From the IMG/VR virus record IMGVR_UViG_3300044680_000280, positions 62,001-126,000 of that record: a stretch of DNA of 64,000 nt. One strand, 5' to 3'. The stretch's first letter is position 1; each line of letters begins with the position of its first letter. The DNA is from a virus. The position numbers and the translations under genes are program-made. Of this stretch, positions 18,206-28,250 are shown piece by piece. The notes below the pieces were generated by a model, which saw only the letters and a list, made by a program, of their open reading frames with translations, did no database searches and was not told the origin of the DNA.

Positions 18206-21200
18206 CTAGCTTATCACCTTCTGCGTGACATCGATCGACCAATCAATTGTAGTCGAAGACAGTCCAGTAACCCCCACTCTGAAAGTGTTTCCAAGCAGAG
18301 AAACGCTAGAGCTCATGGAGCTGCCCGAACCGTTCGTGAGAATGTTGTACGGAGCTGGAGTTGTGGGATTCAAAACGGCCGAAGAAGAACCGGCCCTCTG
18401 AACGACGCACTCGTAATCCGCGGAGTACATATCCCCTGCCCCGCCCGTATCTACACCAAGAACATTAATGGTGAAGCGGCTAACCGTGGCTGGAGGGAAG
18501 GTGCCGATAGAGTATGGGTACACCGTAGTTGCGTTGGTCGTTGTGTATGTGGTGACGATCGCACTGATGGGTGCCGTGGGAGTACCAGAAGAGTTGAGTG
18601 TCGTCTCCGTGGCCGTGATGTTGATGGGAGACGACCCGCTAATCGAGTTGACCGTCGCCGCAGCGGAACCTGGCCCTGAGGCTGTAACGTCCCCAGTAAG
18701 AGCCGTGATCGCTGGAGCGGTTGTGGTGACCCAACCTTGACCCGTACTGATGATGTTAGACGCAGAACCGCTAATGATCGATACGGTGGCGCCCGTGAGA
18801 GCCCCACCGTAGGAGCTTGAGCCGCCGACCGTAATGGTGTTACCAGTATTGTTGATGATGGTTTTCTGGTAGCCTTTGGTCACAAACGGAAGAACAACCG
18901 TCGTAATGGTTGGACCAGCGATTGCGATGGTTCCGTACATGAAACTCGTTGAATCAACCCAATACGTTGTGGCCGACCCACTATAAAGCTGCTTGTAGTA
19001 GGTGTCGTAGCAAGGGATTCGCACGCACGCCGTATTGTTCGAATCGACGAACGTTGCATTCACCTGAGTGAACACCCCACCCGCGGTCGGAGCAAAGAGA
19101 ATCTGATTAGGGACATTCCACCAAACGGGAGGCTGTGTATTTCCGATTAGGTAAGCCGACCCGTTGGGAAACGGCACATCTCCATTATTCGCAATTTGAG
19201 AAGGGTAGAAGCTCAAAAGGGGCTGGGAAACGAGAGGAGTAGAACTCGCGGTGTACGTAGGACCCAAACCGTTGTAGTTGAAATTCAGGTACTGGAGAGA
19301 ATAAACGGTTCCGGCAACATAGGATCCGTCCCCAGAAACCGGCATCCACGAGATTCCGCCTCCAACAGCGATAGGAGTTCCGGGAGTAAACGTAACAGCA
19401 GAGGAGTCCGGTGGAGAGAAAGTGCCCGTCCCCAGGACATAGGTCGTAGAGGAGACAATTCGGATGAAACAATTTTGAACGGAAGCCGACACAGTCACAT
19501 TGAGGCCAGAGGATGCCGCATAGGTCGTGCCAGTGTAGTTCGTTTGCAAGATGATATGGGCACTCGTAACTGAGGATACGAGGTAAATAGTACCGCTCGT
19601 ATCTGACGAGAAGGTAACAGCATCACCAGCAATCAGGGTACTGACCTGAGAAGAAGTCGTTGGCACAGTGGACGAGCCGTTGGTAATGGCAAACGTACCA
19701 CTCAAAGACGTTCCTGGAACGTAGAAGTATGCGGCCGGAGGGGGAGTGGTGGACCCGTCAGGACAAAGAATGGTGGTATTTCCAACGGACGGAACAACGA
19801 TACCCGTGTTGGGAACAGGGAATATCGCACTGTACGTGTTCCCACCGTCCGGGCTGTACTGGGCTTGTAGGGAAAGACCAGGGAACCCAGTCGTAGTGAT
19901 CTTAACCGCAGGTAGAACAGATGCGGTATTGAAGCTGCTTGCCAGATAAATTGGAGTGCTGGATCCGCCAATTGCGTACCCTGCCGTAATAAGGCACGAG
20001 TCGTTGGTCAGAGACCACGGTCCGCATACGATGACACCCTGACCGCCGTAATCGTTTACGGTTCCAGACCCGTTGTAAAGGGAGAGCTGGGCGGTTCGGT
20101 TGTACGAAATGTTGAGCAAGCGAATGACAGTGTCGAGCAAACCGCCGCCCTCGTTCGTTGCTCCGAGGTCGAAGATTTGAACCGCACAGTCTGGCTCAGC
20201 GAGTAGAAGGACATCTCCAAGCGTGTTCGCGCATCCCTCGATGAGAGGATCGGTCACCATCCAGCCCGACCCGCCGAGGATCAAGGCGTATGACATGTTC
20301 CCGCCGTAGACGAACTGGATGTGCTCAATAGCGTTTTGGTTGGACGCCCCAACTCCGCAAAAGCCGTAGCTCTCCGAAGTGTAATAACCATGAGAGCCCG
20401 TTAGGAAGGCGTTGCCTCCGAAGACAAAGATTTGCCTGTAAGTGCATTCATAGCAGTTGTTGACCCAGGTTCCGCCGATCGTCCCTTGGAGCCAGAGTCG
20501 TTCGTACTTGTTGAACGGAGCGAGTTGGCTGTAGTAAGCCATTCCCGTCTGGTACTTCTGGAGAGCCAAGTCGTGAATATGATTCCACGTGGCACCTTGA
20601 GAGTCGTTGACCGAAGAGTTCCAACGGTTCCAAACGGACATGGTCTTCTGCGAGACCCCGTTCCCTTGAAGAATGCCGATTCGGATGTCGTTGAGATACG
20701 TCGACGTTCCCGTGACGAACAAGTCCCTCTGAATGTTTGAGGGGTCGAAGTTGAGGAGATAGATCGTATGGGCGTCCGTCGAGAGTTCCGCCGTTGGGGG
20801 CGTGAAGTTCGTCGTGTATTCCTGCGTTGCGGAAATACGGAGTCCCCCAAAGTACCCGTCGAAGTTCTCTCCGACAAGTTCCCCCCAGTAGCCAGTTCCA
20901 GGCTTGATATAGCCCGAGAACATGCAGCCCATCGTGAGCTGCTCGGTTATGTTCTGGACCAAAGTTCCAGTAATCGCCGTCTTTAGAGTCGTATCCTCGA
21001 CGCCGTTGACGAACCAGTGGAGATATCCGTCCGCTCCCCAACTCATCGCAATGTGCGTGATGGTTCGAAGAGGGATCTGGATCCCTGAGGTCAGGGATCC
21101 GTTGAATTGTGGGTACGCGGGACCGCTCGGGAAGCTATAGAGATTTGACGTCGTCGCGATGTCTCCCGCGAGGTACCCATCACTCATACCGAACGAAACA

Positions 21201-24200
21201 ACCCGATATGGGTAGCCGTAGGTATAGGCGCTGAACGCGCCTCCTGGTCCAACGCCGCCTCCTCCATTCACAATTGGGGTATAGGAGGCTCCAGTCGTGT
21301 ACGAATTGAGGTAAACGAAGCACTCAATCGTGAGGCCCGTGGCTGGGCTCGTAGACGGCCCCAAACCGCCGAGGAAGCCGACACCTGTTTCGGAAAGTCG
21401 GAGGTACGCTCCGTTGTTCCCATTGGCGATAGTCCAATCGACCATATTGATGCCCGTAGAGGCATTGACTTGGCCAAGAGCGCCCGTGGCCGTGTACGTC
21501 GTACCCGTGTAGTTCGTCGTCAGGGTAATCGTCGTAGAATTGATCGGGGTTGTGAGGGTGTAGACCGTTTGGGTCGCGTCCTCGGCAAAGATGATCTTGT
21601 TCCCCGCTGCCAGAATTCCGACTTGGGACGACGTCGTGGTGACTGAGGCTGAGCCGTTGATAACGTGAAACGTCCCCACTAGATAGTTGACATACGGCGG
21701 CTGAGGATACGAAGGACAGTGGGCAATCAAGGGCCCGAGGAACTCTCCTTGGTAAAGGTTCCCGCCTGCGTCATACGAACGATCGTAGAACGTCGTAAAG
21801 TAGTCTGAAAAGATCTCCGAATTAGTCCCGTCGATGAATAGCGGAGACGTGAGGAAGTACGTGCCAGATGGACTCGGATCGAAGTAACATCGAGCTCCGC
21901 CGATAGACTTCGCGTGATCCAACATGGCTTGAAGGGCCGTATTTTGGCTCACTCCTACGGCGCCCGTTGCTCCGAAAGAGCTCGCGCGTAGGACGGGCAT
22001 GACGCTCGTCCAAGACGCCGCCGTGGAGCTCGTAGCAACAAGGGCCTCGCCCGCCGCGGGCGTCCCACTGAGGACAATCGAGCCTTGGAGTCGTCCCGTA
22101 GTTGTTGAGATACTTCCGCCCGACCCCGATCCCGTCGTATCGCCCGTGAGGGTGATGGTCGGCAATCCGCCCGAGGCCAAGGATACCGATGAAGCGGAAG
22201 TAGCGCGTCCCTTGGCGTCGAAAGTCACCTCGGGGATGGTTGTCGTCGAACCGTACGTTCCTGCGGTCACCCCTGAGGTGGCCAGAGTTGACGCTTGGGA
22301 TCCGCTACCAGGACCGGCGGTGACATCTCCAGTGAGTTGTGTGATACCCGTACTAGACGGCGTTTGCCAATCGGCCGCGGTCGAGGAGGTGGCTGTGAGA
22401 ACCTGACCCGTGGAAGGCGTCCCAGAGACGGTGATTCCAGATACGGCCGAAACGGTCGGCGTTACCGTGGTGATACTGGTCGTTCTCCCCTTCACATCGA
22501 TGGTGATAACTGGGATTGCGGTGCTTCCGCCCGTTGTCCCTGCTGTCGCTACCGTGGCGAGAGAAACGCCGATAGTACCACCTGCCCCGGAACCTAAGAC
22601 GTCTCCTGTAATCGTGATTGTGGGTAGATTCGCGGAAGTGGGGGTGGGTGGTGTTGTTGCGACGGATGTAACCCGCCCCTTCGCGTCGATGGTAACCCTT
22701 GGAATGGCATTCCCACTGCCGTAAGTACCAGCCGTAGCCACCGTAGCAAGCGTTGTGGGTATACTTCCGGCACTTCCCGAACCAGAGACATCTCCCGTCA
22801 ACGTGATTGTGGGAAGGTTCGCGGAACTCGGAGTGACCTGAGTCGTGGTAACCGCAGTAATTAAACCCTTGCCATTGACGGTAATGACGGGAATATCCCC
22901 ACCGTCACCAAAGGTTCCAGTATCGGAGTTCACAGTGCTTAATGTCAGGACTTGAGATCCCAAGCCGGGACCCGCGGTGCCGTCCCCCGTAAGCTGATTG
23001 ATTCCCGTAACGGCCGGAGTCTGCCAATCCGCTGTGGTCGAACTCGTCGCAATAAGAGCTTGTCCGATAGAGGGGGTGCCAGAAACTGTAATTCCACTGA
23101 TGGCGCTGACCGTCGGAGTTGCCGTGGAAACAGATGTAACCCGCCCCTTCGCGTCGATAGTGATTACTGGAACTTGTGTGGAAGATCCTGTCGTTCCCGC
23201 TGTCGCAACTGTGGCAAGAGTGAATACCGATGCACCGGGACCAGTCGCCGTACCATCTCCAGTCAAGGAGGTGATTCCCAACCCCCCACTGTTCGGTTCC
23301 CAGCTCGCCGCAGAGCTCGAAGTGGCCGTGAGAATGTAACCAGCCGAAGGGGTCCCACTGAGGGTAATCGTTCCCTGAAGACTGTCTACCGTTGTGTTGA
23401 TGGTGCCACCCGAGCCCGAGCCAGCGGCATCCCCCGTCAACGTGATTGTGGGAAGGTTCGAAGCGCTCGGAGTGACCTGAGCCAGAGAGACAGAGGTAAT
23501 GCGTCCCTTGGAGTCAACGTTTACGACGGGAACGGCATTTCCACCGCCATAAATTCCAGCAGAAACACCGGAGGCGGCGAGAGTCGCCGCAGCCGTTCCA
23601 GGACCCGTTGCCGTAACATCTCCTGTCAGGCCCGTAATTCCAGCCGCAGGGAATGCTTCCCAGACGGCAGTCGTGGAACTCGTAGCAACGAGGGCCTGAC
23701 CAGCGGACGGAGACCCTGGAATCGAAACCCCACTGACAGAGGAAACCGTCGGAGTGGCGGAGGAGACGGCCGTAACAAGTCCCTTGGCATTGATGGTAAT
23801 GACCGGAACGGAAGTCGGGCCTCCTGTCGTTCCCGCCGTGGACACTGTGGCGAGAGTGAAAGGAACAACCCCTGGTCCGCTAGCTGTACCGTCACCGGTA
23901 AGTCCCGTGATCGCCAGCTCATAGCTGGGCGGGGGGAGAACATAGGAATTGTTTGGGTCTTGCCTGATTTTGAATGTGACGCCCGTTGAGAAATTCGGTG
24001 AGGTGTAGCAGCCGATCTGAAAAAACAAGCAACTGGTACCGGGCATGACAACTTCGGGAGCGTTCCATGTTCCCGTGAAGTTGATCGGAGCATCAGGAAC
24101 AATACCCTGAGGGGTCAGAGCGATTGGACTGGTGGTTAGCTCAATTACAGAGCTTGGGCTTCCACCCTGCCAAACTCGGATAAGAAATCCGATCTCTCCA

Positions 24201-24742
24201 CCAACACTTGTGGGTGACGTTTGCTCGATAGCCAGAGCAAACGTCCACTGGCCAGCCGCAAAGGTCTGAGTAAGCTCTGCCGTTTGAAAGCTGTCACTGC
24301 TCGAGATCGTACCGCCTACCGTAACAGGACCTGTATAGTTCGATTGAGTGCTGATCGTAAAAAAGGACGGACTTACGGATACGACCTGAGGAACGTAGCC
24401 AGGAGAAAAGGTTGGACCCGTTGAGAACCAAACATAATCCCCTGGAACTAGAACATCGACCTGACTGACCGAAGTTTGAACATTGGCAGAGCCACTCGTT
24501 GTGGAAAAGGTGCCAGACAGAGACTGCGGACCTGGGAACTCGGCAAACTGCCCTGACGTGGTAATCGCCTCCAACGTCCCGAAGACCATGAGGGCCGTCG
24601 TGTTGTATCCGTTGACGAGGCTCGTAGTCCATCCCGTGCCAGTCGTGGCTACCGATGGGGCGGACCCCCCGAATTGGGCAGTTCCATTGCTGCCAGTCGG
24701 AGAATTGACCAGATAAAATATACTCAAGGGGTCACCGTTCAC
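18206..24742 (-). CDS. Long tail fibre / tailspike with beta helix and inserted lectin domain (2178 aa)
   Basis: Approximate layout: residues 1-270 are beta-rich; 275-920 hold repeats of the common fibre type (ITLTGDVSGSGS, then AIPVITIDAKGRVTSVST). Around 920 a pectate-lyase-like beta-helix cap begins (RASSFGATGAVGVSQNTALQ). Residues of about 1097-1332 are an inserted LamG/concanavalin domain (LTIECFVYLNSY, THIAMSWGADGYLHWFVNG), after which helix-like rungs resume to about 1600. Residues of about 2000-2178 repeat the C-terminal domain of the 772-aa protein. The beta helix could carry depolymerase activity, but I cannot identify catalytic residues. The GTG at 24742 gives the longest frame. 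A TTG at 24727 may be the true start: it lies in the hairpin arm at the same place as the ATG of the two fibre-base genes and yields MSIFYLVNSP, matching their MSIVSSNYAAP and MSTLSPIYSSP. Confidence 0.85.
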   Translation of the reverse strand: MNGDPLSIFYLVNSPTGSNGTAQFGGSAPSVATTGTGWTTSLVNGYNTTALMVFGTLEAITTSGQFAEFPGPQSLSGTFSTTSGSANVQTSVSQVDVLVPGDYVWFSTGPTFSPGYVPQVVSVSPSFFTISTQSNYTGPVTVGGTISSSDSFQTAELTQTFAAGQWTFALAIEQTSPTSVGGEIGFLIRVWQGGSPSSVIELTTSPIALTPQGIVPDAPINFTGTWNAPEVVMPGTSCLFFQIGCYTSPNFSTGVTFKIRQDPNNSYVLPPPSYELAITGLTGDGTASGPGVVPFTLATVSTAGTTGGPTSVPVITINAKGLVTAVSSATPTVSSVSGVSIPGSPSAGQALVATSSTTAVWEAFPAAGITGLTGDVTATGPGTAAATLAASGVSAGIYGGGNAVPVVNVDSKGRITSVSLAQVTPSASNLPTITLTGDAAGSGSGGTINTTVDSLQGTITLSGTPSAGYILTATSSSAASWEPNSGGLGITSLTGDGTATGPGASVFTLATVATAGTTGSSTQVPVITIDAKGRVTSVSTATPTVSAISGITVSGTPSIGQALIATSSTTADWQTPAVTGINQLTGDGTAGPGLGSQVLTLSTVNSDTGTFGDGGDIPVITVNGKGLITAVTTTQVTPSSANLPTITLTGDVSGSGSAGSIPTTLATVATAGTYGSGNAIPRVTIDAKGRVTSVATTPPTPTSANLPTITITGDVLGSGAGGTIGVSLATVATAGTTGGSTAIPVITIDVKGRTTSITTVTPTVSAVSGITVSGTPSTGQVLTATSSTAADWQTPSSTGITQLTGDVTAGPGSGSQASTLATSGVTAGTYGSTTTIPEVTFDAKGRATSASSVSLASGGLPTITLTGDTTGSGSGGSISTTTGRLQGSIVLSGTPAAGEALVATSSTAASWTSVMPVLRASSFGATGAVGVSQNTALQAMLDHAKSIGGARCYFDPSPSGTYFLTSPLFIDGTNSEIFSDYFTTFYDRSYDAGGNLYQGEFLGPLIAHCPSYPQPPYVNYLVGTFHVINGSASVTTTSSQVGILAAGNKIIFAEDATQTVYTLTTPINSTTITLTTNYTGTTYTATGALGQVNASTGINMVDWTIANGNNGAYLRLSETGVGFLGGLGPSTSPATGLTIECFVYLNSYTTGASYTPIVNGGGGVGPGGAFSAYTYGYPYRVVSFGMSDGYLAGDIATTSNLYSFPSGPAYPQFNGSLTSGIQIPLRTITHIAMSWGADGYLHWFVNGVEDTTLKTAITGTLVQNITEQLTMGCMFSGYIKPGTGYWGELVGENFDGYFGGLRISATQEYTTNFTPPTAELSTDAHTIYLLNFDPSNIQRDLFVTGTSTYLNDIRIGILQGNGVSQKTMSVWNRWNSSVNDSQGATWNHIHDLALQKYQTGMAYYSQLAPFNKYERLWLQGTIGGTWVNNCYECTYRQIFVFGGNAFLTGSHGYYTSESYGFCGVGASNQNAIEHIQFVYGGNMSYALILGGSGWMVTDPLIEGCANTLGDVLLLAEPDCAVQIFDLGATNEGGGLLDTVIRLLNISYNRTAQLSLYNGSGTVNDYGGQGVIVCGPWSLTNDSCLITAGYAIGGSSTPIYLASSFNTASVLPAVKITTTGFPGLSLQAQYSPDGGNTYSAIFPVPNTGIVVPSVGNTTILCPDGSTTPPPAAYFYVPGTSLSGTFAITNGSSTVPTTSSQVSTLIAGDAVTFSSDTSGTIYLVSSVTSAHIILQTNYTGTTYAASSGLNVTVSASVQNCFIRIVSSTTYVLGTGTFSPPDSSAVTFTPGTPIAVGGGISWMPVSGDGSYVAGTVYSLQYLNFNYNGLGPTYTASSTPLVSQPLLSFYPSQIANNGDVPFPNGSAYLIGNTQPPVWWNVPNQILFAPTAGGVFTQVNATFVDSNNTACVRIPCYDTYYKQLYSGSATTYWVDSTSFMYGTIAIAGPTITTVVLPFVTKGYQKTIINNTGNTITVGGSSSYGGALTGATVSIISGSASNIISTGQGWVTTTAPAITALTGDVTASGPGSAAATVNSISGSSPINITATETTLNSSGTPTAPISAIVTTYTTTNATTVYPYSIGTFPPATVSRFTINVLGVDTGGAGDMYSADYECVVQRAGSSSAVLNPTTPAPYNILTNGSGSSMSSSVSLLGNTFRVGVTGLSSTTIDWSIDVTQKVIS

Positions 24743-24760
24743 CCTTGAGAAGAAAAAAGG
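24723..24760 (-). promoter_or_regulatory. Start-region hairpin leader of the 2178-aa fibre gene
   Basis: On the minus strand the pyrimidine tract CTCCTTTTTTCTTCT runs into a perfect 8-bp stem with arms 24742-24749 (CTCAAGGG) and 24723-24730 (CCCTTGAG) and an 11-base loop. It matches the layout of the leaders at 15329-15372 and 11900-11942. Here the codon in the 3' arm is TTG rather than ATG, with an in-frame GTG overlapping the end of the 5' arm and the loop. Confidence 0.55.
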
Positions 24761-24769
24761 AGATTACCG

Positions 24770-27700
24770 TCAACTTGTGGCAGTACGGTAGGTGATCGTG
24801 AAGTCCCCTTGTGTGATGTACTCAACGGCAGCCGCCGTGATATCGTGGGAACCGGTATCACCTCGTATGATGTACGTGCATGTATACGCATGATTCGTCG
24901 GAATATCGGGTGGTGTACCCGCCGATGATAGGGAAATGACCACGTGGTTAGCCGTAAGGACGAGTTGCTGAGCGGCGATTTGTGCGGGCGTCGTATAACC
25001 CTGAGCAATGAGGGTAGCCGAGTCGGAATATCCAGTAATGCTGGCACCTTCCGCCCCTATAATCCAACCCTGAGACGGACCGCTCGCCACCGTGGCAAGC
25101 GACGTCGCTGGAGTCATTTGCACGTCGTCTTGGAAGACTCCGTGGGTTTCAGTAGCCAATCCCCCACCGTCAGTTGTTGGGTACTCCAAAGCGCCCGTAA
25201 GAATGTATGCGTTATTGCCCCCGATATTAAGTGAGGGAACCGCCTGGTATGCCGAGTTCACGGTCTCTCGAAGCTTGATCGAACCATCGGCGTAACCCAT
25301 GAGGGCGAAAGGTAGGACATTGAAGTCCACACCCGTCGTATCATTGATGGCGGCGTCTATGTTTGATTGAGCGACGCCCTGACCGATGAGCTTCTGATTC
25401 AGAATGAGAGAGGTGTTCGTACGAATAAGTGGGTCCACGGTCGACTGCACCGCGCCCGAATCGAGCTGAACCGTAGTCTCCAGGTTCACATCATTCTCAA
25501 TTGTCTGCTTGACAAGAACGTCCGCCGTAACGTGCCTTTGGGTATTCACGACGGCTTGGAGCTGCTGGAGGAGATCGTTGATGACGTACGTGACCACGAA
25601 GTTTTCATCGTGGACGTAGTCGACGCTAACCGTCTGCCCACTAACAATGTTCGAAGTCGCTGTTCGCACGAGCTTTGCGGGCGTCGTTGCCGTTCCCTGA
25701 ACGATATCGTAATCAGGAGCCGAGGAGCCTGGTCCATTGTACTCAGTCGTACGATCCGCAGAGTACACGGCAATCGTATCCGTGTTGATTCCTATGCTCT
25801 CTAGGGGTTCGTTGAAGAACCCAATGAGAACATGGACTTCATTGTTCACCGTAATGGTCGCTCCCGACGGGATTCCCTGATACTGAATGATCGAAATGTT
25901 GTCCGTGGAGATGGTAGATTCCCCAACGAGGAGAGGATCCGCGCTCTTGTCGAAAACGATATTGTTTGTGGGGGACAAGGGTCCAGAAACTTCTCCAACG
26001 ACAGAAACGACTCGAATGACTGGCTGAAAACTGAACGTAAAAACGTTCGCCACTTGAAATCGGTAACTAGCTTCAATGACGTCATCAATGTGCGTTGTCG
26101 GCTGGTCCGGAAGAGCGGGGTTCAGCGTGAACGTCTCATAGTCGACAAGGGTCAACCCCGTGAGATCGTAACTCAACCCCTGCGTAACGTTGAATACACT
26201 CAGAACTTGGATAATAGGCGTTGACGGTGTGACCCTTGAGTCCAAAGCTCGCAGTGTGAGCGTCGCAAGATTGATAATAGAGGCATCGATCCCACTGGCA
26301 ATCGTATACGTAAAGGCAAAAGTCTCAGAGATCGTACGCTCAAGCGTGCCTTGAACCCAAATGTCGACTTTGCCACCAATGTGCTTCATACGGACAGGGT
26401 CATAGTCGCGCATCATGAGGGGATCGCCACTCTTGACAACGAGGGCTTTCACTATGCCTACCTGGGACGAAGCCGTACGCTCGTAACCACCCTCAGTGCC
26501 CGTATCAACAGAGACGAACCCTAGGATGGCCCTAGCCGCGAGCTGGGAGTTTGTCTCGACGTCGGTCCCAAAGACCGTTGCAGCATCGTTTGTGACCAGA
26601 ACACCCGAGACGCCCGAAATTTGCGTAATGGAACCCGCGGGAAGGTTTCCGATGCTCCCTGTCTGTTCACAAACGATGTCAACCGTAATTTGGTAGCGCT
26701 TCTCATCGAAGTTGTAATACGCTTGCGCATTCGCAGCAGGGAGAGTGTACGCGCCCGCAATAAGGAACCGTACGGCCGTCGTGTTGGTGCTCGAATTAGC
26801 CGGAGCCGTCACATAGGAATTGGCAGGAATGTCAATGTCTTGAATGGGGGCGGTCAGAGTGTAAATGACTACCTGTCCAGTCGCGGCATTGCCGGGAAGC
26901 CGTGTCTTGTCCTCGTTCCCAGCGAGCTTGTCGAACTGGGTATCGATGAGGCTTTGCACTGCCGCCGTGGACTGAAACCCGAGAGCCGCCATAAGGGCGG
27001 TCTTGTAGGGGCTTGAGCTGACTGGGTCAGAAGTCCCCGTATTGTTCGCATCGTCGATCTGAATTAAGGTTAGGAAACTCTGGGATCTGTGGACGAAATC
27101 CAACACGAACCAAAGGCGCTCCCCTTCCGAGGCAAATGGGTCAATGGATACGTCTCGGGTCGTTGAACCCGGAATCATGGCCACATTGGCGTTGACCGTT
27201 TGAACCTGAGTGATGTAGGAAGTGGTGATGTCGGCAGCAACTCGGCCTGGAAGGTCCGTAATCGCCGTATCGATGGTTAGCGGCGTTCCGAGAACTTCCT
27301 GAGAATACGGGGTCTCAATTTCCTGGTGGAGAGCGCTGTCGTAGAAAACAGCGGTAACAACGTAGTAAAGTGGGTCCGTTGCGGCCACACTGACGAACTG
27401 CTCCGAATTGATGATTCCAGTACCGCCCGCACGATTGTGGGTGAATACGATGAACTCGTTCATGTGGTAGCTCTGAAAGGTGTCCGTGAAGGACAGCTTC
27501 TCAGCGAGGTTCGCTACCTGATACGAATTGTCGTATCTTACGGCTAAGATTTGACCGAAGTCATTCTCCTCCGTAACGCGGATTCGAACGTTCTGAAGGA
27601 TGGTATTGTCCCAAATAGCCGTGTCATTGGCGGACGTAATGATATCCTTTTCGTACGTCGTCGGCGTCAGAACAGGCGAAGCGTTGACCTTGTAATACCC

Positions 27701-28246
27701 CGTAGAGCCACCGGACGCCGTCGAGGCGTAAATATTGAACCCCAGGAAAGACGTCGTCGCAGGAACCGAAATGGCATTCGAGTTTTGAACGACCTGACCG
27801 GGAACCGCTACTGGTTGCTGCCCAACGATGAGAATGGGGGCGAGAGCCAGGATATCGACCGTGTTTCGGTTGCGATTGACCCGAACGCCGGTCGGAATTT
27901 GGGTAATGACAGCATTCGAAGAAAGAACTCTCGTAACCGTTACGGTAGAGGCGGCGCTAACCGCTCCAATGATGTCGACGGTTCGAAGTTGTATCGTATT
28001 GAGCCCGACGATAAGGCCTAGCCCGTCGGGGTAGGACGCTGGATTAGGAACCGTGAAGTTCTGGAGGTTGAAAAGAATGAGAGTTGGATCCGAGACGAAC
28101 GTGCCCCCGTTTATCGATATTTGGATCGCCGCTGTGTCCGGAGTGACCGTACCCGTAATGATGATCGCAGACTCGTTCGTAGTGAACGTAAGGGCTGTTG
28201 TTGTGCCCGAGCCATCTCTCAATTCGATCTGGGGTGCGGTTGCCAT
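24770..28246 (-). CDS. Baseplate J / gp6-like wedge protein (1158 aa)
   Basis: The core at about residues 440-720 shows the baseplate J family pattern: conversion of an anchor region (QDIDIPANSYVTAPANSS) to a V-R-F-L step, then CEQTGSIGNLPAGSITQISG with the characteristic G-x-x-G-N-x-P-A-G-x-I, then ETNSQLAARAILGF and later GGYERTASSQVGIVKALVV. The family forms the inner ring of the baseplate wedge in T4 (gp6), P2 and Mu. About 400 N-terminal residues precede the core. They look like Ig or FN3 folds (GTVTPDTAAIQISINGG; YYVVTAVFYDS), which makes the protein much longer than P2 gpJ. It is followed by the large fibre gene and preceded by the gp25-like gene, as in other contractile baseplate modules. 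Confidence 0.85.
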   Translation of the reverse strand: MATAPQIELRDGSGTTTALTFTTNESAIIITGTVTPDTAAIQISINGGTFVSDPTLILFNLQNFTVPNPASYPDGLGLIVGLNTIQLRTVDIIGAVSAASTVTVTRVLSSNAVITQIPTGVRVNRNRNTVDILALAPILIVGQQPVAVPGQVVQNSNAISVPATTSFLGFNIYASTASGGSTGYYKVNASPVLTPTTYEKDIITSANDTAIWDNTILQNVRIRVTEENDFGQILAVRYDNSYQVANLAEKLSFTDTFQSYHMNEFIVFTHNRAGGTGIINSEQFVSVAATDPLYYVVTAVFYDSALHQEIETPYSQEVLGTPLTIDTAITDLPGRVAADITTSYITQVQTVNANVAMIPGSTTRDVSIDPFASEGERLWFVLDFVHRSQSFLTLIQIDDANNTGTSDPVSSSPYKTALMAALGFQSTAAVQSLIDTQFDKLAGNEDKTRLPGNAATGQVVIYTLTAPIQDIDIPANSYVTAPANSSTNTTAVRFLIAGAYTLPAANAQAYYNFDEKRYQITVDIVCEQTGSIGNLPAGSITQISGVSGVLVTNDAATVFGTDVETNSQLAARAILGFVSVDTGTEGGYERTASSQVGIVKALVVKSGDPLMMRDYDPVRMKHIGGKVDIWVQGTLERTISETFAFTYTIASGIDASIINLATLTLRALDSRVTPSTPIIQVLSVFNVTQGLSYDLTGLTLVDYETFTLNPALPDQPTTHIDDVIEASYRFQVANVFTFSFQPVIRVVSVVGEVSGPLSPTNNIVFDKSADPLLVGESTISTDNISIIQYQGIPSGATITVNNEVHVLIGFFNEPLESIGINTDTIAVYSADRTTEYNGPGSSAPDYDIVQGTATTPAKLVRTATSNIVSGQTVSVDYVHDENFVVTYVINDLLQQLQAVVNTQRHVTADVLVKQTIENDVNLETTVQLDSGAVQSTVDPLIRTNTSLILNQKLIGQGVAQSNIDAAINDTTGVDFNVLPFALMGYADGSIKLRETVNSAYQAVPSLNIGGNNAYILTGALEYPTTDGGGLATETHGVFQDDVQMTPATSLATVASGPSQGWIIGAEGASITGYSDSATLIAQGYTTPAQIAAQQLVLTANHVVISLSSAGTPPDIPTNHAYTCTYIIRGDTGSHDITAAAVEYITQGDFTITYRTATS

Positions 28247-28250
28247 TAGG

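Noticed and set aside
22952-23989. Plus-strand frame of 345 codons opposite the fibre repeats
   Set aside because: It is a shadow of the GDVTGSGS repeats on the other strand; its sequence is a repetitive R/S/G string with no domain.
18206-24742. Diversity-generating retroelement acting on fibre or lectin genes
   Set aside because: No reverse transcriptase, template repeat or adenine-biased variable repeat is visible in the window.
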